This document shows, in pieces, positions 1 through 8,982 of a stretch of 64,000 nucleotides of DNA. A program made the translations under genes and the position numbers. Every line of letters begins with the position of its first letter. Positions within the stretch are counted from its first letter, which is position 1. The stretch lies in NCBI GenBank assembly GCA_020636325.1, contig JACJYC010000007.1:186001-250000 (forward strand). Direction: 5' to 3'. This DNA is from Lewinellaceae bacterium. Lineage in GTDB: Bacteria; Bacteroidota; Bacteroidia; Chitinophagales; Saprospiraceae. Under the pieces are notes generated by a model. It searched no databases. It was not told where the DNA came from and was given only the letters and a program-made list of their open reading frames with translations.

Positions 1-39
1 GGGTGAGAGGGTGAGAGGGGTGAGAGGGTGAGAGGGGGA
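1..39. repeat. Short tandem repeat array, GGTGAGAG family
   Basis: Tandem copies of an 8-9 bp word (GGTGAGAG with extra G residues) run from the window edge to about 30 bp before the stop codon of the leftward GH32 gene. The array may extend beyond the window. The complementary word (CTCTCACC) forms the arrays at 24460 and 37927, so this is one sequence family in both orientations. It lies on the 3' side of the gene. Confidence 0.85.
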
Positions 40-69
40 GCGGGCGTGCAGGTCCCACTCCCGCCCTGG

Positions 70-1698
70 TCACCAGATCGGGTCTAGTTGATAACACGTC
101 ACCCGCAGGTTCTCCACTTCACCGCCTTTGCAGACCACGGTAAGCCGGTTGAAGTCTTCGGTTGGAAAGAAAAGATCCGTCAGGTTGATCCGACCGTCAG
201 CGGCGAACAACTCTGCACTGCTGACGTCAAAAAACACGCGCATGGATTGGTTTTCGCGGATATCGGGCGCCGGCGCGTAGTGTACGGCCTGGGCGAAATT
301 GGAAGAAAATTCAGTATCCCCCGCAAGGCGCCGGTCGCTGAACCAGGCATTTTTGGTCCCGTCGTATCCGATCCGGTAGATCTCGCCTTTGCTGTTGGAC
401 AAAACCAGGCTGAAAGCAGGTCTTGAGCCGTTGCTCAATTGAAAATCACAGGCTATTTCCATCGGCCCGACGGGAAAGCCCAGGTCTGCGGTCAGTTCCT
501 TTTCGTCTTCCAGGCTCCCGATATCAAAAACCTTTTCCGCTTTGCGCAACGATTCCAGCTCTTTCACCGGTTGGGCGGCAAGCCGCAATCCTTCGGGTGT
601 TTCCCGCAGGGTCAGTGAGCGGGGAAGGGTTGAAGCGCTGCGCCACACGCCGGTGGGTACGCTCTGGGCATAATCCCAGTTGCTCATCCAGCCGATGAAG
701 ATCCGCCGCCCGTCCGAAGGGGGTATATCCGACCAGGTGACCCCGGCGTAATTATCGCGGCCGTAATCCAGCCAGACCGCCTGCTCCACGCCCGATGAAT
801 AGGGCCTGACCGCCGGTGCGAACCCTGGGTCCAGCGTGAACTTCCTGCCGTCAAAATCCCCGACGAAGTACTGGGTGCCCGACCCGCCGTTGTACGCGCC
901 CGGGTTGATGCTTTGGAGCAATACCCATTTTTGCACCCCGGAGCCTTCCACTTTGACGGGAAAGAAATCGGGGCACTCCCACACGCCGCCGTGGCTTCCC
1001 CATTCCTGTCCGAAATCGCTGAGGTGTTCCCAGTGTTTGAGGTCCTTTGAGCTGTAGAAAGTGGCATGATCCCTGACGGCGAAGACCATGATCCATTGGT
1101 TGGATCCGGCATCCCAGGTCACCTTGGGATCGCGAAAATCGCGGAGGCCGGGATTGGGGATGACGGGGTTGCCCTCGTATTTGGTCCAGGTGCGCCCGCG
1201 GTCGTTGCTGTAGGCGATACTCTGGTATTGAAAGTCGTTCCGGCCCGCTTTTTCGCCGGCCATCAGGTGCTGGGTAAAAATCGCGATCATCGGCGGCTGT
1301 CCGTTTTGTCCGAATCCGCTGGTGTTGTTCCAATCCACTACGGCGCTGCCGGAAAAGATCAACCCCAGCGAATCGGGGTACAATGCGATGGGCAGGTGCT
1401 CCCAACGGACGAGGTCGCGGCTCACCGCATGGCCCCAGTGCATCGGTCCCCAAACCGTGCTGTCGGGGTAATACTGGTAAAAAAGGTGGTATTCTCCGTC
1501 GTAATAGACCATGCCGTTGGGGTCGTTCATCCACATGCTGTCGGGCGTAAAGTGGAGTTGCGGCCGGTGCGGTTCGGTGTAATAGGCGCTGCCGGATGAA
1601 GGATTTTTGTCGTCAGGTACGGCCGGATTGCACGCCGCCAGGAGCAGGCAGCCCCCAAGAGCAAGCATCAGCGCTCCTTTTATTTCAGATCGTTCCAT
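70..1698 (-). CDS. GH32 fructan hydrolase (levanase/fructan beta-fructosidase-like) lipoprotein
   Basis: Predicted to hydrolyse beta-fructosides (levan, inulin or sucrose) at the cell surface or in the periplasm. The N-terminus is a lipoprotein signal with the lipobox LLAAC. The five-bladed propeller signatures of GH32 are visible: WMNDPNG (nucleophile Asp) near residue 56, RDPKV (transition-state Asp) and ECPDFF (acid/base Glu). A C-terminal beta-sandwich follows. The length of about 542 residues is usual for the family. A longer TTG-initiated frame begins at 1716, but the ATG at 1698 directly precedes the signal peptide and is preferred. No SusC/SusD pair is in view, so the exact substrate is open. 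Confidence 0.93.
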   Translation of the reverse strand: MERSEIKGALMLALGGCLLLAACNPAVPDDKNPSSGSAYYTEPHRPQLHFTPDSMWMNDPNGMVYYDGEYHLFYQYYPDSTVWGPMHWGHAVSRDLVRWEHLPIALYPDSLGLIFSGSAVVDWNNTSGFGQNGQPPMIAIFTQHLMAGEKAGRNDFQYQSIAYSNDRGRTWTKYEGNPVIPNPGLRDFRDPKVTWDAGSNQWIMVFAVRDHATFYSSKDLKHWEHLSDFGQEWGSHGGVWECPDFFPVKVEGSGVQKWVLLQSINPGAYNGGSGTQYFVGDFDGRKFTLDPGFAPAVRPYSSGVEQAVWLDYGRDNYAGVTWSDIPPSDGRRIFIGWMSNWDYAQSVPTGVWRSASTLPRSLTLRETPEGLRLAAQPVKELESLRKAEKVFDIGSLEDEKELTADLGFPVGPMEIACDFQLSNGSRPAFSLVLSNSKGEIYRIGYDGTKNAWFSDRRLAGDTEFSSNFAQAVHYAPAPDIRENQSMRVFFDVSSAELFAADGRINLTDLFFPTEDFNRLTVVCKGGEVENLRVTCYQLDPIW

Positions 1699-1776
1699 TG
1701 CCAGGTTTTTATTCAAATGATTTGCCGGTAAGCTGTTTCGGCGCCAAAAATTACCAAAAAAAATACATCCCCGACG

Positions 1777-2094
1777 TCAGCAATCCTCCACAAGGAAAAG
1801 AATGGTCGTTTCCAGGCTCCGGTAATGCCGGTGCCGGCTACCCTCCCCATCGGGGATCAACAGGGCTTCCCCGGTGCGAAACCGCCGGATGCCGTGATGG
1901 GCGAACTCGATTTCCATATCCCCGGAAAGCACGTACCCCGAATGGCCTTTTACGCACCAGTCGGGTTCAATGAATTCTGGGGAGAATTCCACGATCCGCA
2001 ATTTCCTGTCGCCTTGAATAAAGGTTTTTGTCCTGACCCCGGGGCCGGATTCCTGCCAGGGCATTTGTGCAAAAGGAATGTTGAATTCATCCAT
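1777..2094 (-). CDS. Small single-domain cupin protein
   Basis: A protein of about 105 residues with a cupin-like beta barrel. Visible elements are VKGHSGYVLSGDMEIEF, with the usual G(X)5-7 glycine/His pattern, and FRTGEALLIPDGEGSRHRH, the second cupin motif with His residues. A metal-binding or sugar/small-molecule sensing role is typical of such stand-alone cupins; no substrate can be read from sequence. The frame extends to a TTG at 2112, but a TATTTTTG promoter box overlaps that codon, so ATG at 2094 is chosen. It is a separate unit between GH32 and the DUF4097 operon. Confidence 0.8.
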   Translation of the reverse strand: MDEFNIPFAQMPWQESGPGVRTKTFIQGDRKLRIVEFSPEFIEPDWCVKGHSGYVLSGDMEIEFAHHGIRRFRTGEALLIPDGEGSRHRHYRSLETTILFLVEDC

Positions 2095-2109
2095 CAAGCG
2101 GGTTTTGCA

Positions 2110-2117
2110 CAAAAATA
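2110..2117 (-). promoter_or_regulatory. Bacteroidota -7 box (TATTTTTG) for the cupin gene
   Basis: TATTTTTG on the minus strand fits the TANNTTTG consensus and lies about 16 nt before the ATG at 2094. No clear -33 TTTG partner was found. It supports the ATG start over the upstream TTG, which falls within the box. Confidence 0.45.
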
Positions 2118-2251
2118 GCCGGATTTCAGGATTTTTAAAGGATGGGCTGGGGCGCTTGTTTTATTATTATTTTATCTCCGGCAGACAGCGCTGGTTAGTG
2201 CAGCGCGGTCTGCCGGAGCAATTGCTGAACCCGGAAATACCCAATTCAACA

Positions 2252-3049
2252 TCAACCCTTCCGGATATAGATATCCCCCATATGGGTTTCTACCCGGAAT
2301 TCGGGTCCGCCGCCGTTGAGTTTGCCGGTGATCCAGCCTTCTATGATCTTCTTGAATCCGTTTTTATCCTTGGATTCCTCAGCGGATCCGCTGCGCTGCA
2401 GGTCCATATCAAAGGAGGTATATACGTCGCCGTTGCCGGATTTCATCTTGAAAGAAGCCTTGGTGGAAGCCGGAAGCGTAAGGTCGATCTTCCCGGTATA
2501 GGTTGCAAAGGCCATGGGCTGATCGGCGGAAATGGATTTGAAGGAGGCTTTGATGTCCCCGACGTAGGTTTGGGCAACCAGGCACCCGGAAATATTTTCA
2601 GCGGTTATCGGGCCGGTATAATTGGAGGTTTCGATCTCCCCGTTGATATTCTGAATAATCACCTCCCCGCCTTTGTAGGTCGAAACCACCAGGTCAAAAT
2701 CCTGGGGCGTCTCCACTACAATGTCGATGTCCTTCAGCCAGTTTTCCGCTACGACCCTGACGGTATTGCCATTCGAAGAGATCTCAAGGCCGGGTATATT
2801 GCCGGAGATCTTTTTCAGGCCGCCGCCGGCATCTTCAACCTTGAGGCCGCCGTCATTTCCCCGGGCGTTGTACTGCACCAGCACGTCTTTTCTCGGCACC
2901 CCTTTCACCGTCACATTTCCCGACTTATTGTCCACCACCAGCTTGCCTCGCTTACCGGCATCTTCCAGCGGAACGGAAACCTTCTCCTGTCCCAATACAC
3001 TCACCGTTCCCGCAAAAAGCATTATCATCAGCATAATCAGATTTTTCAT
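2252..3049 (-). CDS. Exported DUF4097-like beta-strand repeat protein
   Basis: 265 residues with a cleavable signal peptide (MKNLIMLMIMLFAGTVSVLG then Q). The body is made of repeated short beta strands of the type GKLVVDNKSGNVTVKG, GEIETSNYTGPITAENISG and GDIKASF...GKIDLTLP, characteristic of the DUF4097 right-handed beta-helix/adhesin-like family. It ends in GDIYIRKG, closely matching the end of its upstream neighbour (GDVYLRTKG), so the two are probably paralogues. It is the last gene of the leftward sigma/anti-sigma operon. DUF4097 genes commonly follow such regulators, suggesting envelope-stress or surface roles, but the biochemical function is unknown. Confidence 0.8.
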   Translation of the reverse strand: MKNLIMLMIMLFAGTVSVLGQEKVSVPLEDAGKRGKLVVDNKSGNVTVKGVPRKDVLVQYNARGNDGGLKVEDAGGGLKKISGNIPGLEISSNGNTVRVVAENWLKDIDIVVETPQDFDLVVSTYKGGEVIIQNINGEIETSNYTGPITAENISGCLVAQTYVGDIKASFKSISADQPMAFATYTGKIDLTLPASTKASFKMKSGNGDVYTSFDMDLQRSGSAEESKDKNGFKKIIEGWITGKLNGGGPEFRVETHMGDIYIRKG

Positions 3050-3106
3050 TGCGTTTGTTTTATTTTTTGATTTTTAATTGATTTTGATGGTCAGCATCCG
3101 GTTTTT

Positions 3107-3138
3107 AGTTGGCAGTCCTGCAGTTGGCAGTTGGCAGT
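3107..3138. repeat. Short TTGGCAG heptamer cluster
   Basis: Three to four copies of TTGGCAG, partly interrupted, lie in the gap between the two DUF4097-like genes. The same heptamer, as its complement CTGCCAA, forms the long array at 57602-57768. The small cluster is followed after about 45 bp by a CATCCAG-family array. Confidence 0.7.
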
Positions 3139-3182
3139 CGCCACCATCCCCCGTCCGCCATAGCCCCAAGGCGACGGCGGGC

Positions 3183-3321
3183 AGTATCAAGCATCCAGCC
3201 TCCAGCATCCAGTATCAAGCATCCAGCATCCAGTATCCAGCATCCAGCATCCAGCCTCCAGTATCAAGTATCCAGCATCAAGTATCCAGCATCCAGCCTC
3301 CACCACGCCTCGGCATGGCAG
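3183..3321. repeat. CATCCAG/TATCAAG heptamer array with 22-bp boundary element
   Basis: About 16 consecutive 7-bp units, mainly CATCCAG with variants TATCAAG, TATCCAG, CCTCCAG and CATCAAG, in strict heptamer register. The array ends with a 22-bp element (3300-3321) containing the near-palindrome CCACGCCTCGGCATGG. That element finishes one base before the stop codon of the leftward gene at 3323. The same array type and end element recur at 8983-9173. Confidence 0.9.
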
Positions 3322-3322
3322 C

Positions 3323-4216
3323 CTACCCCTTCGTCCGCAAATAAACATCCCCGTTAAAGGTTTCAAACTTCAGTTTCGTCTTTCCGGAACCCGTCCTGAA
3401 GGCCGATCCGCCGGGGTTGGCGTATTTGAATTGGCCGTCTTCCGAAGATTTTTCCACTGTTGTGGGGATCGGCGTTACGTTTTCCAGGTCGGTATAAAAT
3501 TCGCCGCTGAAGGTTTTGAAGAAGCATTGCGCCGAAAGGTCGGGTTTGAAATAAGCGTTGATCACGCCGTTCAGGGTGTAATAGGATGATTCTTCCTCCG
3601 GATTCCGGTCGTAATGGATGGTGACATCGCCGTTGATCGTACGCACCATCGAAGGGCCGGCAACCCCGTCGAGGGCGATGTTCCCGTTGACGTTGCAGAG
3701 GTTTTGCCGCCCCCGGATATTGGTCACCCTGATGTTGCTTTCATTGACCGTGGATAATTTCACGTCGCAGTTCTTCGGCACTTTGATCTTGTAATCCAGG
3801 CGGAAACTGAAATCCTTTTCGAGATCCCAACTGCATTTTTGGTTGCTCCAGTTGTTCCATGAGCCCTCCCAGATCTTTTCGCGGGTCAGGTTGGCTTCGT
3901 CAAAGTTCTTGCAGGGATGGTCGAGGTACAACAGGACGGCGTCGCCCAGGTTGACCATTCCCGATTTGACGGATTGTTTGATCTTATCCCGTCCCTGCGC
4001 TGTCCTGGCATCGATTGTCCTGGTCGTTTCAATGACGATCTCATCACCGTCGTACCCCTCCACTTCAATATCGCCCCAGATGTTTTCCACTACGAGCATC
4101 CGCCCCTTGTCGGAAGCTTTAAAGGGGAAGGTTTCCCGTTTTTTCTCCACCTCCGGCTGCGCCAACAGGAATACAGGCGCCGCGAAGGCGATCAGCATAA
4201 TGATCCACTTTTGCAT
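3323..4216 (-). CDS. Exported DUF4097-like protein
   Basis: 297 residues with a signal peptide (MQKWIIMLIAFAAPVFLLA then Q). It shows DUF4097-type strands such as GRMLVVENIWGDIEVEGYDG, VKLSTVNESNIRVTNIRG, GNIALDGVAG and a terminal FNGDVYLRTKG. Two Cys residues around residues 105-130 (HPCKNF, NQKCSWD) are unusual for the family and could form a disulfide. The gene lies between the anti-sigma-like gene and a second DUF4097-like gene on the same strand and is probably co-transcribed with them. Function is not known beyond a likely exported beta-helical fold. Confidence 0.8.
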   Translation of the reverse strand: MQKWIIMLIAFAAPVFLLAQPEVEKKRETFPFKASDKGRMLVVENIWGDIEVEGYDGDEIVIETTRTIDARTAQGRDKIKQSVKSGMVNLGDAVLLYLDHPCKNFDEANLTREKIWEGSWNNWSNQKCSWDLEKDFSFRLDYKIKVPKNCDVKLSTVNESNIRVTNIRGRQNLCNVNGNIALDGVAGPSMVRTINGDVTIHYDRNPEEESSYYTLNGVINAYFKPDLSAQCFFKTFSGEFYTDLENVTPIPTTVEKSSEDGQFKYANPGGSAFRTGSGKTKLKFETFNGDVYLRTKG

Positions 4217-4272
4217 ATCGGATGATTTTTAGGTTTTCAGACGACTTATACTTCGGCTACGCTCAGTACCCC

Positions 4273-4369
4273 CCACTTACGACTTACCACTTACAACTTA
4301 CGACTTACCACTTACGACTTACAACTTACGACTTACAACTTACAACTTACGACTTACAACTTACAACTA
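4273..4369. repeat. ACTTACR heptamer array
   Basis: About 14 tandem 7-bp units of ACTTACG, ACTTACA and ACTTACC in uninterrupted register. The array begins 7 bp after the short motif TTCGGCTACGCTCA (4252-4265) and ends 2 bp before the stop codon of the leftward gene at 4372. A similar flanking motif (TTCGACTTCGCTCA) precedes the unrelated CTGCCAA array at 57602. Confidence 0.9.
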
Positions 4370-4371
4370 CC

Positions 4372-5175
4372 CTAAATAGCCCGCGACAACCGCCCCAAAA
4401 TATCGTTGCGCACTTCCGGCGGCGTTTCGGCCTTGTCAAAAGCCTTTTTGAAGGAGTCCACCGCCTGTTTGTCGCGGATGGCGATCATGACGTCGGCCAG
4501 CGAAAGCATGACCAGCGGCGAGTCCTGGTGCTGGATCGCCCGGACCAATCCTTCGCGGACTTCAGGCGCATCCAGGTATTTGGACAATTCGTCGATGCAG
4601 GCCAGGCGCACGTTCGGGTTGGGGTCGTTGTTGAGGGTGGAGAAAAGCGCTTCGGTTATTTTGCGGTTCGCCGATTCCAGGTTGATTTCCCGGACGAGAT
4701 GGACGGCCTTCAACCGCTCGCTGGACGATTCCTGCTGCAGGAGGGTCATCATCATCATGGTCCGGATATTTTCGAGTTCGGTCTGCACAGCTGCCAGTTG
4801 GCCTGATTCCGCGGACGGCTTGTGGTTGAATTGCCACCAGGCTAAAGTCCACCCCAATACGGGCAGTATCGCAGCAAAGGCCCAACGAACTGCCGGCAGC
4901 CTGAGCCATTGCGGCAGTTGGAACCTGTGACCGGTTTTTGCGGGTTGCGGATCGATCGGGTCGGTCAGCTCTTCCTTGAAGCGGGTCCGCATGCGAAGGC
5001 TGCTGAGTTCTTCCGCAAGGCCCGACAGTTGGTAGTCCAGCTGCCGGATGTCCTCCAGTTCATCCAGTTCGATCAGACCGGCTTCGATGCATTGCTCCAG
5101 CTCCAGGTTTTCGGCTTCGGTCAACCGGCCTGCGTGGTACTTTTCCAGCAATTCGTTCTTTCTGGTTTGGTTCAT
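4372..5175 (-). CDS. HEAT-repeat anti-sigma-factor-like membrane protein
   Basis: About 267 residues. Residues 1-70 are helical and acidic (LLEKYHAGRLTEAENLELE), resembling the cytoplasmic anti-sigma region of Bacteroidota regulators. A single membrane span lies near residues 96-115 (WAFAAILPVLGWTLAWW). The outer part carries helical HEAT-like repeats (NPNVRLACIDELSKYL; DSPLVMLSLADVMIAI). The frame opens at 5205, inside the sigma gene. The ATG at 5175, 4 nt after the sigma stop, gives the better N-terminus. Its place directly after an ECF sigma gene supports an anti-sigma role (inference from context). No zinc-binding HxxxCxxC motif is present. Confidence 0.75.
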   Translation of the reverse strand: MNQTRKNELLEKYHAGRLTEAENLELEQCIEAGLIELDELEDIRQLDYQLSGLAEELSSLRMRTRFKEELTDPIDPQPAKTGHRFQLPQWLRLPAVRWAFAAILPVLGWTLAWWQFNHKPSAESGQLAAVQTELENIRTMMMMTLLQQESSSERLKAVHLVREINLESANRKITEALFSTLNNDPNPNVRLACIDELSKYLDAPEVREGLVRAIQHQDSPLVMLSLADVMIAIRDKQAVDSFKKAFDKAETPPEVRNDILGRLSRAI

Positions 5176-5179
5176 GGCG

Positions 5180-5737
5180 TTACGATTGTTTTTCCAATTC
5201 GTCAAAGGCAGCCTTCAGGGCTTTCATGGCCCTGAAGACCCTTACTTTGACATTGCCTTCGGTGCAGCCCAGCAGATCGCCGATCTGGCTGTAGCGCAGG
5301 CCTTGCAATTTGCTGAGTTCGATCAGCTCGCGTTGTTCCGGCGGAAGGCTTTGCAGGGCTTTTTTCAATTGCATCAAATCTTCTTGTCGGGTGATTTCCT
5401 GCTCCTGCCCGGGGTCCTGACCCGGCAACAAATGTTCCAGCGCTTCAATGGGCTGCCCTTCGGTGGCGGGGTTCTTTTTCCGCCAGTCGTGCCCGACGTT
5501 CCGGGCGATAAAAAACATCCAGGATTTGAACTCGCCTTCTCCCCTGAAATTATGCCTGTATTTCAGAATCCGGTAAAAGACGTTCTGAACAAGGTCTTCG
5601 CTGATCCATCGATCACCGCAATAGTTGTTGAAGAACCGGTACAGGATGCGGTGGTAGCGTTCGAAGAGCAACCCCAGATGGTCGGCGCTTCCCGCCTGCA
5701 CTTGTTTCATCAACTGGTTATCTGATAAAGGATCCAA
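5180..5737 (-). CDS. ECF (sigma-70 family) RNA polymerase sigma factor
   Basis: 185 residues with region 2 (DLVQNVFYRILKYRHNF; FKSWMFFIARN) and region 4 (LPPEQRELIELSKLQGLRYS; LLGCTEGNVKVRVFRAMKAL). There is no region 3, as in ECF sigma factors. The frame begins with TTG at 5737, preceded in frame by a stop two codons upstream. The next ATG (5710) would cut into the conserved D-x-LM-x-x-VQAG start of region 2, so TTG is favoured but not proven. It heads a leftward operon with the anti-sigma-like gene and two DUF4097-like genes. Such sigma factors usually also control their own operon. Confidence 0.92.
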   Translation of the reverse strand: MDPLSDNQLMKQVQAGSADHLGLLFERYHRILYRFFNNYCGDRWISEDLVQNVFYRILKYRHNFRGEGEFKSWMFFIARNVGHDWRKKNPATEGQPIEALEHLLPGQDPGQEQEITRQEDLMQLKKALQSLPPEQRELIELSKLQGLRYSQIGDLLGCTEGNVKVRVFRAMKALKAAFDELEKQS

Positions 5738-5978
5738 CGTTCATTATTTGGCGTTCAAAAAGGTAAACCTGCCCTTATCCGGAAGGTTACAGCATTTTTA
5801 AATTTTTTTTAACTATCTTTTTAAGGATGCATTCGTTTAAAATAAGACATTCTGTTAAAAAGGAACCTGCAGGTGGAACAATTTAAACCAAAGTCCGTAT
5901 GTTTAGGGCAAAACCTGCCTCCCTTTACATTCCGGTGTGGTATTGAACCTGGGTTCTTAATGATTAAACGCTGCAACT

Positions 5979-8858
5979 GTGAGAAAACGGCCGATCAGCC
6001 TGGTACTCCTTGCATTCGCCCTTTTGTGGGTGTTGTGCAGGCAGCCTTCGGCGCCACCGAGGGTTGACAGGATTGTATTTGCCGATCCCACCCCATGGGT
6101 AGATTCCCTGCTCAGGTTGCTGCCTCCCGATTCCCGCATGCGCCAGTTGATCTGGCACCATTTGGATTTTGATCCGGCCGATTCGCCCGGTTATGCCGGT
6201 TTCGGCGCCATAACCCTTTCGGGCTTTCCCGTTGAGCATTATATCCATTACCGGCAAACCGCCCTGGTCGACCCGTTTCTGCCGCCGATCGAAGGGACCG
6301 AAGAACCCTGGATCATCAACCGGCAATTCCAGGATGGCGGAGAAGCCCCCGCGCCTTCCGTATTGGGCGCCCTGGCAGCCATGAATGATACCCTTTGGCA
6401 AAAGCTCTCGGAACTGGGGGAAAAACAAGCCGACCAACTGGGCATCCAATGCCGCTTTGTGGATTACAGCCTGTTGCCCGAAGTGCTCAGGGATTCGGTC
6501 TATTCCCGGTTATTTATCGGCGAAGGCCTCCCGGAGCGCGCTTTTCAGATCACCGCAGATTCCATTTATACGCAAGCCGGCCTGGCTGAAACCTTCGCAA
6601 CCTGGCAGAAGAACGGGCTTGTGGGCTGGCGGGTACCACGGGCATGGCTGGAACGCTACGAACCCAAAAAGATCAAGCGCCTCCTCAAGGACCGGATCGG
6701 ATTCTCCGGCCTGATCCTGGTGGAAGTCGAAAAACCGGGCGACCTGTTCCCCGCCCTGGAAGCCGGCGCCGATATGTTCTGGACCAAAGCGGATCCGGAA
6801 CTGATCTATTCCGGTTTGAAGAACATTTATAAGGATGGGGCGCTTCCTTCGTCCAACCTGGAAGCGATGTGCGGCCGGTTGTTGCTGGTCAAGGAATGGC
6901 TGGCCCGGAAAGCGCCCAGGCTCCAGTCCATGCAGACCGCTGAGACCCCGGCGCCCCAGCTCGCATCCATGACCTACGATAATGCGCCCGAAAATCCTGA
7001 AGCGGAAGAGGATTCGGTTGCGGTTTACACGCCTGCCATCAAGACCAACCTCATCGACGACCGCTGGCGCTGGGTCAATTGGAAAGCGAACGAGCGATCC
7101 CTTACGCTGGTGAACAACCGGGAAGGTTTGCTCCCCTTCTCCGACCTTTACCGCCGGCAATTTCGGGTTATCCAGGTCAGCGAATCGCCGGCCCAACAGT
7201 TCTTTATCGCTTTCAATCACTATGCCGATGCGGCCGCCAGCTGGCTCAAATCAGGCTCAGGAGATCCCTTGCCGATCCTGCCGAAAGCGGGACAGCCCGG
7301 GCAAACCTTTGTGATCGCACTGGCTGAAAAGATCGACCCGGTCCGGGATTCCGTTTTCGTTCAGCAGCTGAAGGAGTTGAACCGGACCAGCGACCTGGTA
7401 CTGGTCTATTTCGGCGATCCGGGAGGGGCAGCGCCGGTCGACACGGCGTTTACGCTGGTTTATGCCCCTGAGTTCAGTCCGGAAAGCGCTACCCTGGCGG
7501 CGCAGGGCCTTTTCGGCGGGGTCAGCTTTACCGGCCGGCTCCCCTCGGATATCAACGCCTGGTTTTCGGCCGGTTGCGGAGAGGGATTGCCCGAATACCG
7601 GCTCAAATTCGGATTGCCCGAAGAAGTGGGCATGGCGCCGCATAAACTGATCGGCATTGATGCGATCGCGCAGACCGCCATTTCCGACGGCGCAATGCCC
7701 GGCAGCCAGATCACGGTGGTCAAGGACGGCATCGTAGTCTATTCCAAAGCCTTCGGTCAGTTGGAATACGACAAGAAATCGCCCGAAACCACCATGGACG
7801 ACCTGTTTGATGTGGCGTCCATCACCAAAGTAGCGGCAACCTCACTCATGGCGATGGAGGCTTACGACAACGACCTCATCGAACTGAACGACCGGCTGAG
7901 CCTGCACCTCGACCTGCCCAAAGGCTCCCAGTTAAAGAACCTGACCCTGAAAAAACTGATGACCCACCAAACGGGCCTCCAACCCAATATGCCGGTCACC
8001 CCGATCCTGCTTTACCGGGGCGCCGGCAACGCAGCCTGCGACAGCTTTTTTTGCACCCGGAAGTCGGATATGTACAATGTCCAGGTTGCCGACAGTTTTT
8101 ATTTCAGCTCAAAATTCTGGGACCAGGTCTGGGATAAGACCAACGACCTCACCCCGCGCAAACGCAAGAAATACCTGTACAGCGACGTCAACATGATCCT
8201 GCTGCAACAGGTGCTCGAACGGCGCTTCGGCCAATCCCTTTCCGCCTGGCTCGATCAGCATGTGTACCGGGAACTGGGGCTGAGACACACGCTTTTCAAT
8301 CCCCTGCGGCGATTCCCCAAGGAACAGATCGCCCCCACGGAAAAAGACGATAAATGGCGCCGCCAGGTGTTGCAGGGGTATGTACACGACGAAACCGCCG
8401 CACTGATGGGCGGGGTCGGCGGCCACGCCGGCCTGTTCTCAACCGCTGAAGATCTTGCTGTGATCGGCCAGATGCTGCTGAACGGCGGCCATTATGCCGG
8501 CATTCATTTCATCGATCCGGAAACCATCAAGGCGTTCACTACACCCAAGTACGGCAACCAACGCGGCCTGTGTTTCGATACGGCCGAACCGGAAAGCAAA
8601 TCCGCCCGCGCCGAAAGCGCTTCCGAACATACCTACGGCCATACCGGCTTCACCGGCGGCTGCATCTGGATCGACCCGGATCAAAATCTGGTCTTCGTCT
8701 TCCTCTCCAACCGGATCTATCCCGACCGCAACAACCGGAAACTATTCCAGAACAAGGTCCGCGAACGGATCCACGAAATCGTCTACGACGCCCTCGATAC
8801 CTTCCACCCCGGCATCCCCGAGTTGGCTGATGACCTGTCAGCCGGCAAACTGCAGTAG
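5979..8858 (+). CDS. Exported fusion: degenerate GH3-like region plus serine beta-lactamase/esterase domain
   Basis: 959 residues starting at GTG (RKRPISLVLLAFALLWVLC is a signal, possibly a lipoprotein). The C-terminal half is a class-C-type beta-lactamase/penicillin-binding fold with S614-I-T-K617 (nucleophile motif), Y734-S-D-V-N and H888-T-G-F-T-G. Bacteroidota often fuse this domain behind a GH3 beta-N-acetylhexosaminidase of about 550 residues. Here the corresponding region keeps the C-terminal TIM-barrel outline (DRIGFSGLIL near 238, then ALEAGADMFW). It lacks the KHFPGHG motif, and the usual TDALxM nucleophile segment reads VEVEKP. The GH3 part therefore looks catalytically dead or repurposed, while the serine hydrolase part looks intact. 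Peptidoglycan recycling or remodelling is a reasonable guess. Confidence 0.85.
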   Translation: MRKRPISLVLLAFALLWVLCRQPSAPPRVDRIVFADPTPWVDSLLRLLPPDSRMRQLIWHHLDFDPADSPGYAGFGAITLSGFPVEHYIHYRQTALVDPFLPPIEGTEEPWIINRQFQDGGEAPAPSVLGALAAMNDTLWQKLSELGEKQADQLGIQCRFVDYSLLPEVLRDSVYSRLFIGEGLPERAFQITADSIYTQAGLAETFATWQKNGLVGWRVPRAWLERYEPKKIKRLLKDRIGFSGLILVEVEKPGDLFPALEAGADMFWTKADPELIYSGLKNIYKDGALPSSNLEAMCGRLLLVKEWLARKAPRLQSMQTAETPAPQLASMTYDNAPENPEAEEDSVAVYTPAIKTNLIDDRWRWVNWKANERSLTLVNNREGLLPFSDLYRRQFRVIQVSESPAQQFFIAFNHYADAAASWLKSGSGDPLPILPKAGQPGQTFVIALAEKIDPVRDSVFVQQLKELNRTSDLVLVYFGDPGGAAPVDTAFTLVYAPEFSPESATLAAQGLFGGVSFTGRLPSDINAWFSAGCGEGLPEYRLKFGLPEEVGMAPHKLIGIDAIAQTAISDGAMPGSQITVVKDGIVVYSKAFGQLEYDKKSPETTMDDLFDVASITKVAATSLMAMEAYDNDLIELNDRLSLHLDLPKGSQLKNLTLKKLMTHQTGLQPNMPVTPILLYRGAGNAACDSFFCTRKSDMYNVQVADSFYFSSKFWDQVWDKTNDLTPRKRKKYLYSDVNMILLQQVLERRFGQSLSAWLDQHVYRELGLRHTLFNPLRRFPKEQIAPTEKDDKWRRQVLQGYVHDETAALMGGVGGHAGLFSTAEDLAVIGQMLLNGGHYAGIHFIDPETIKAFTTPKYGNQRGLCFDTAEPESKSARAESASEHTYGHTGFTGGCIWIDPDQNLVFVFLSNRIYPDRNNRKLFQNKVRERIHEIVYDALDTFHPGIPELADDLSAGKLQ

Positions 8859-8982
8859 CTCCACCTGCCCCGCCACCACACTAAATGACAACTGCCCGCC
8901 GTCATCCCCGAAGGACAACAGCAGGCAGCATCAACTTCCTTGTTTCGAGTATTATGTTCAGAAACCGGGTCCTATCCAGTAT

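Noticed and set aside
3078..3357. Small ORFs across the repeat arrays (Ser/Gln/Ile- or Leu/Ser/Pro-rich peptides)
   Set aside because: These translate tandem 7-8 bp words and reflect lack of stop codons in the repeats, not genes. Same for frames at 24439-24729, 37864-38128 and 57497-58246.
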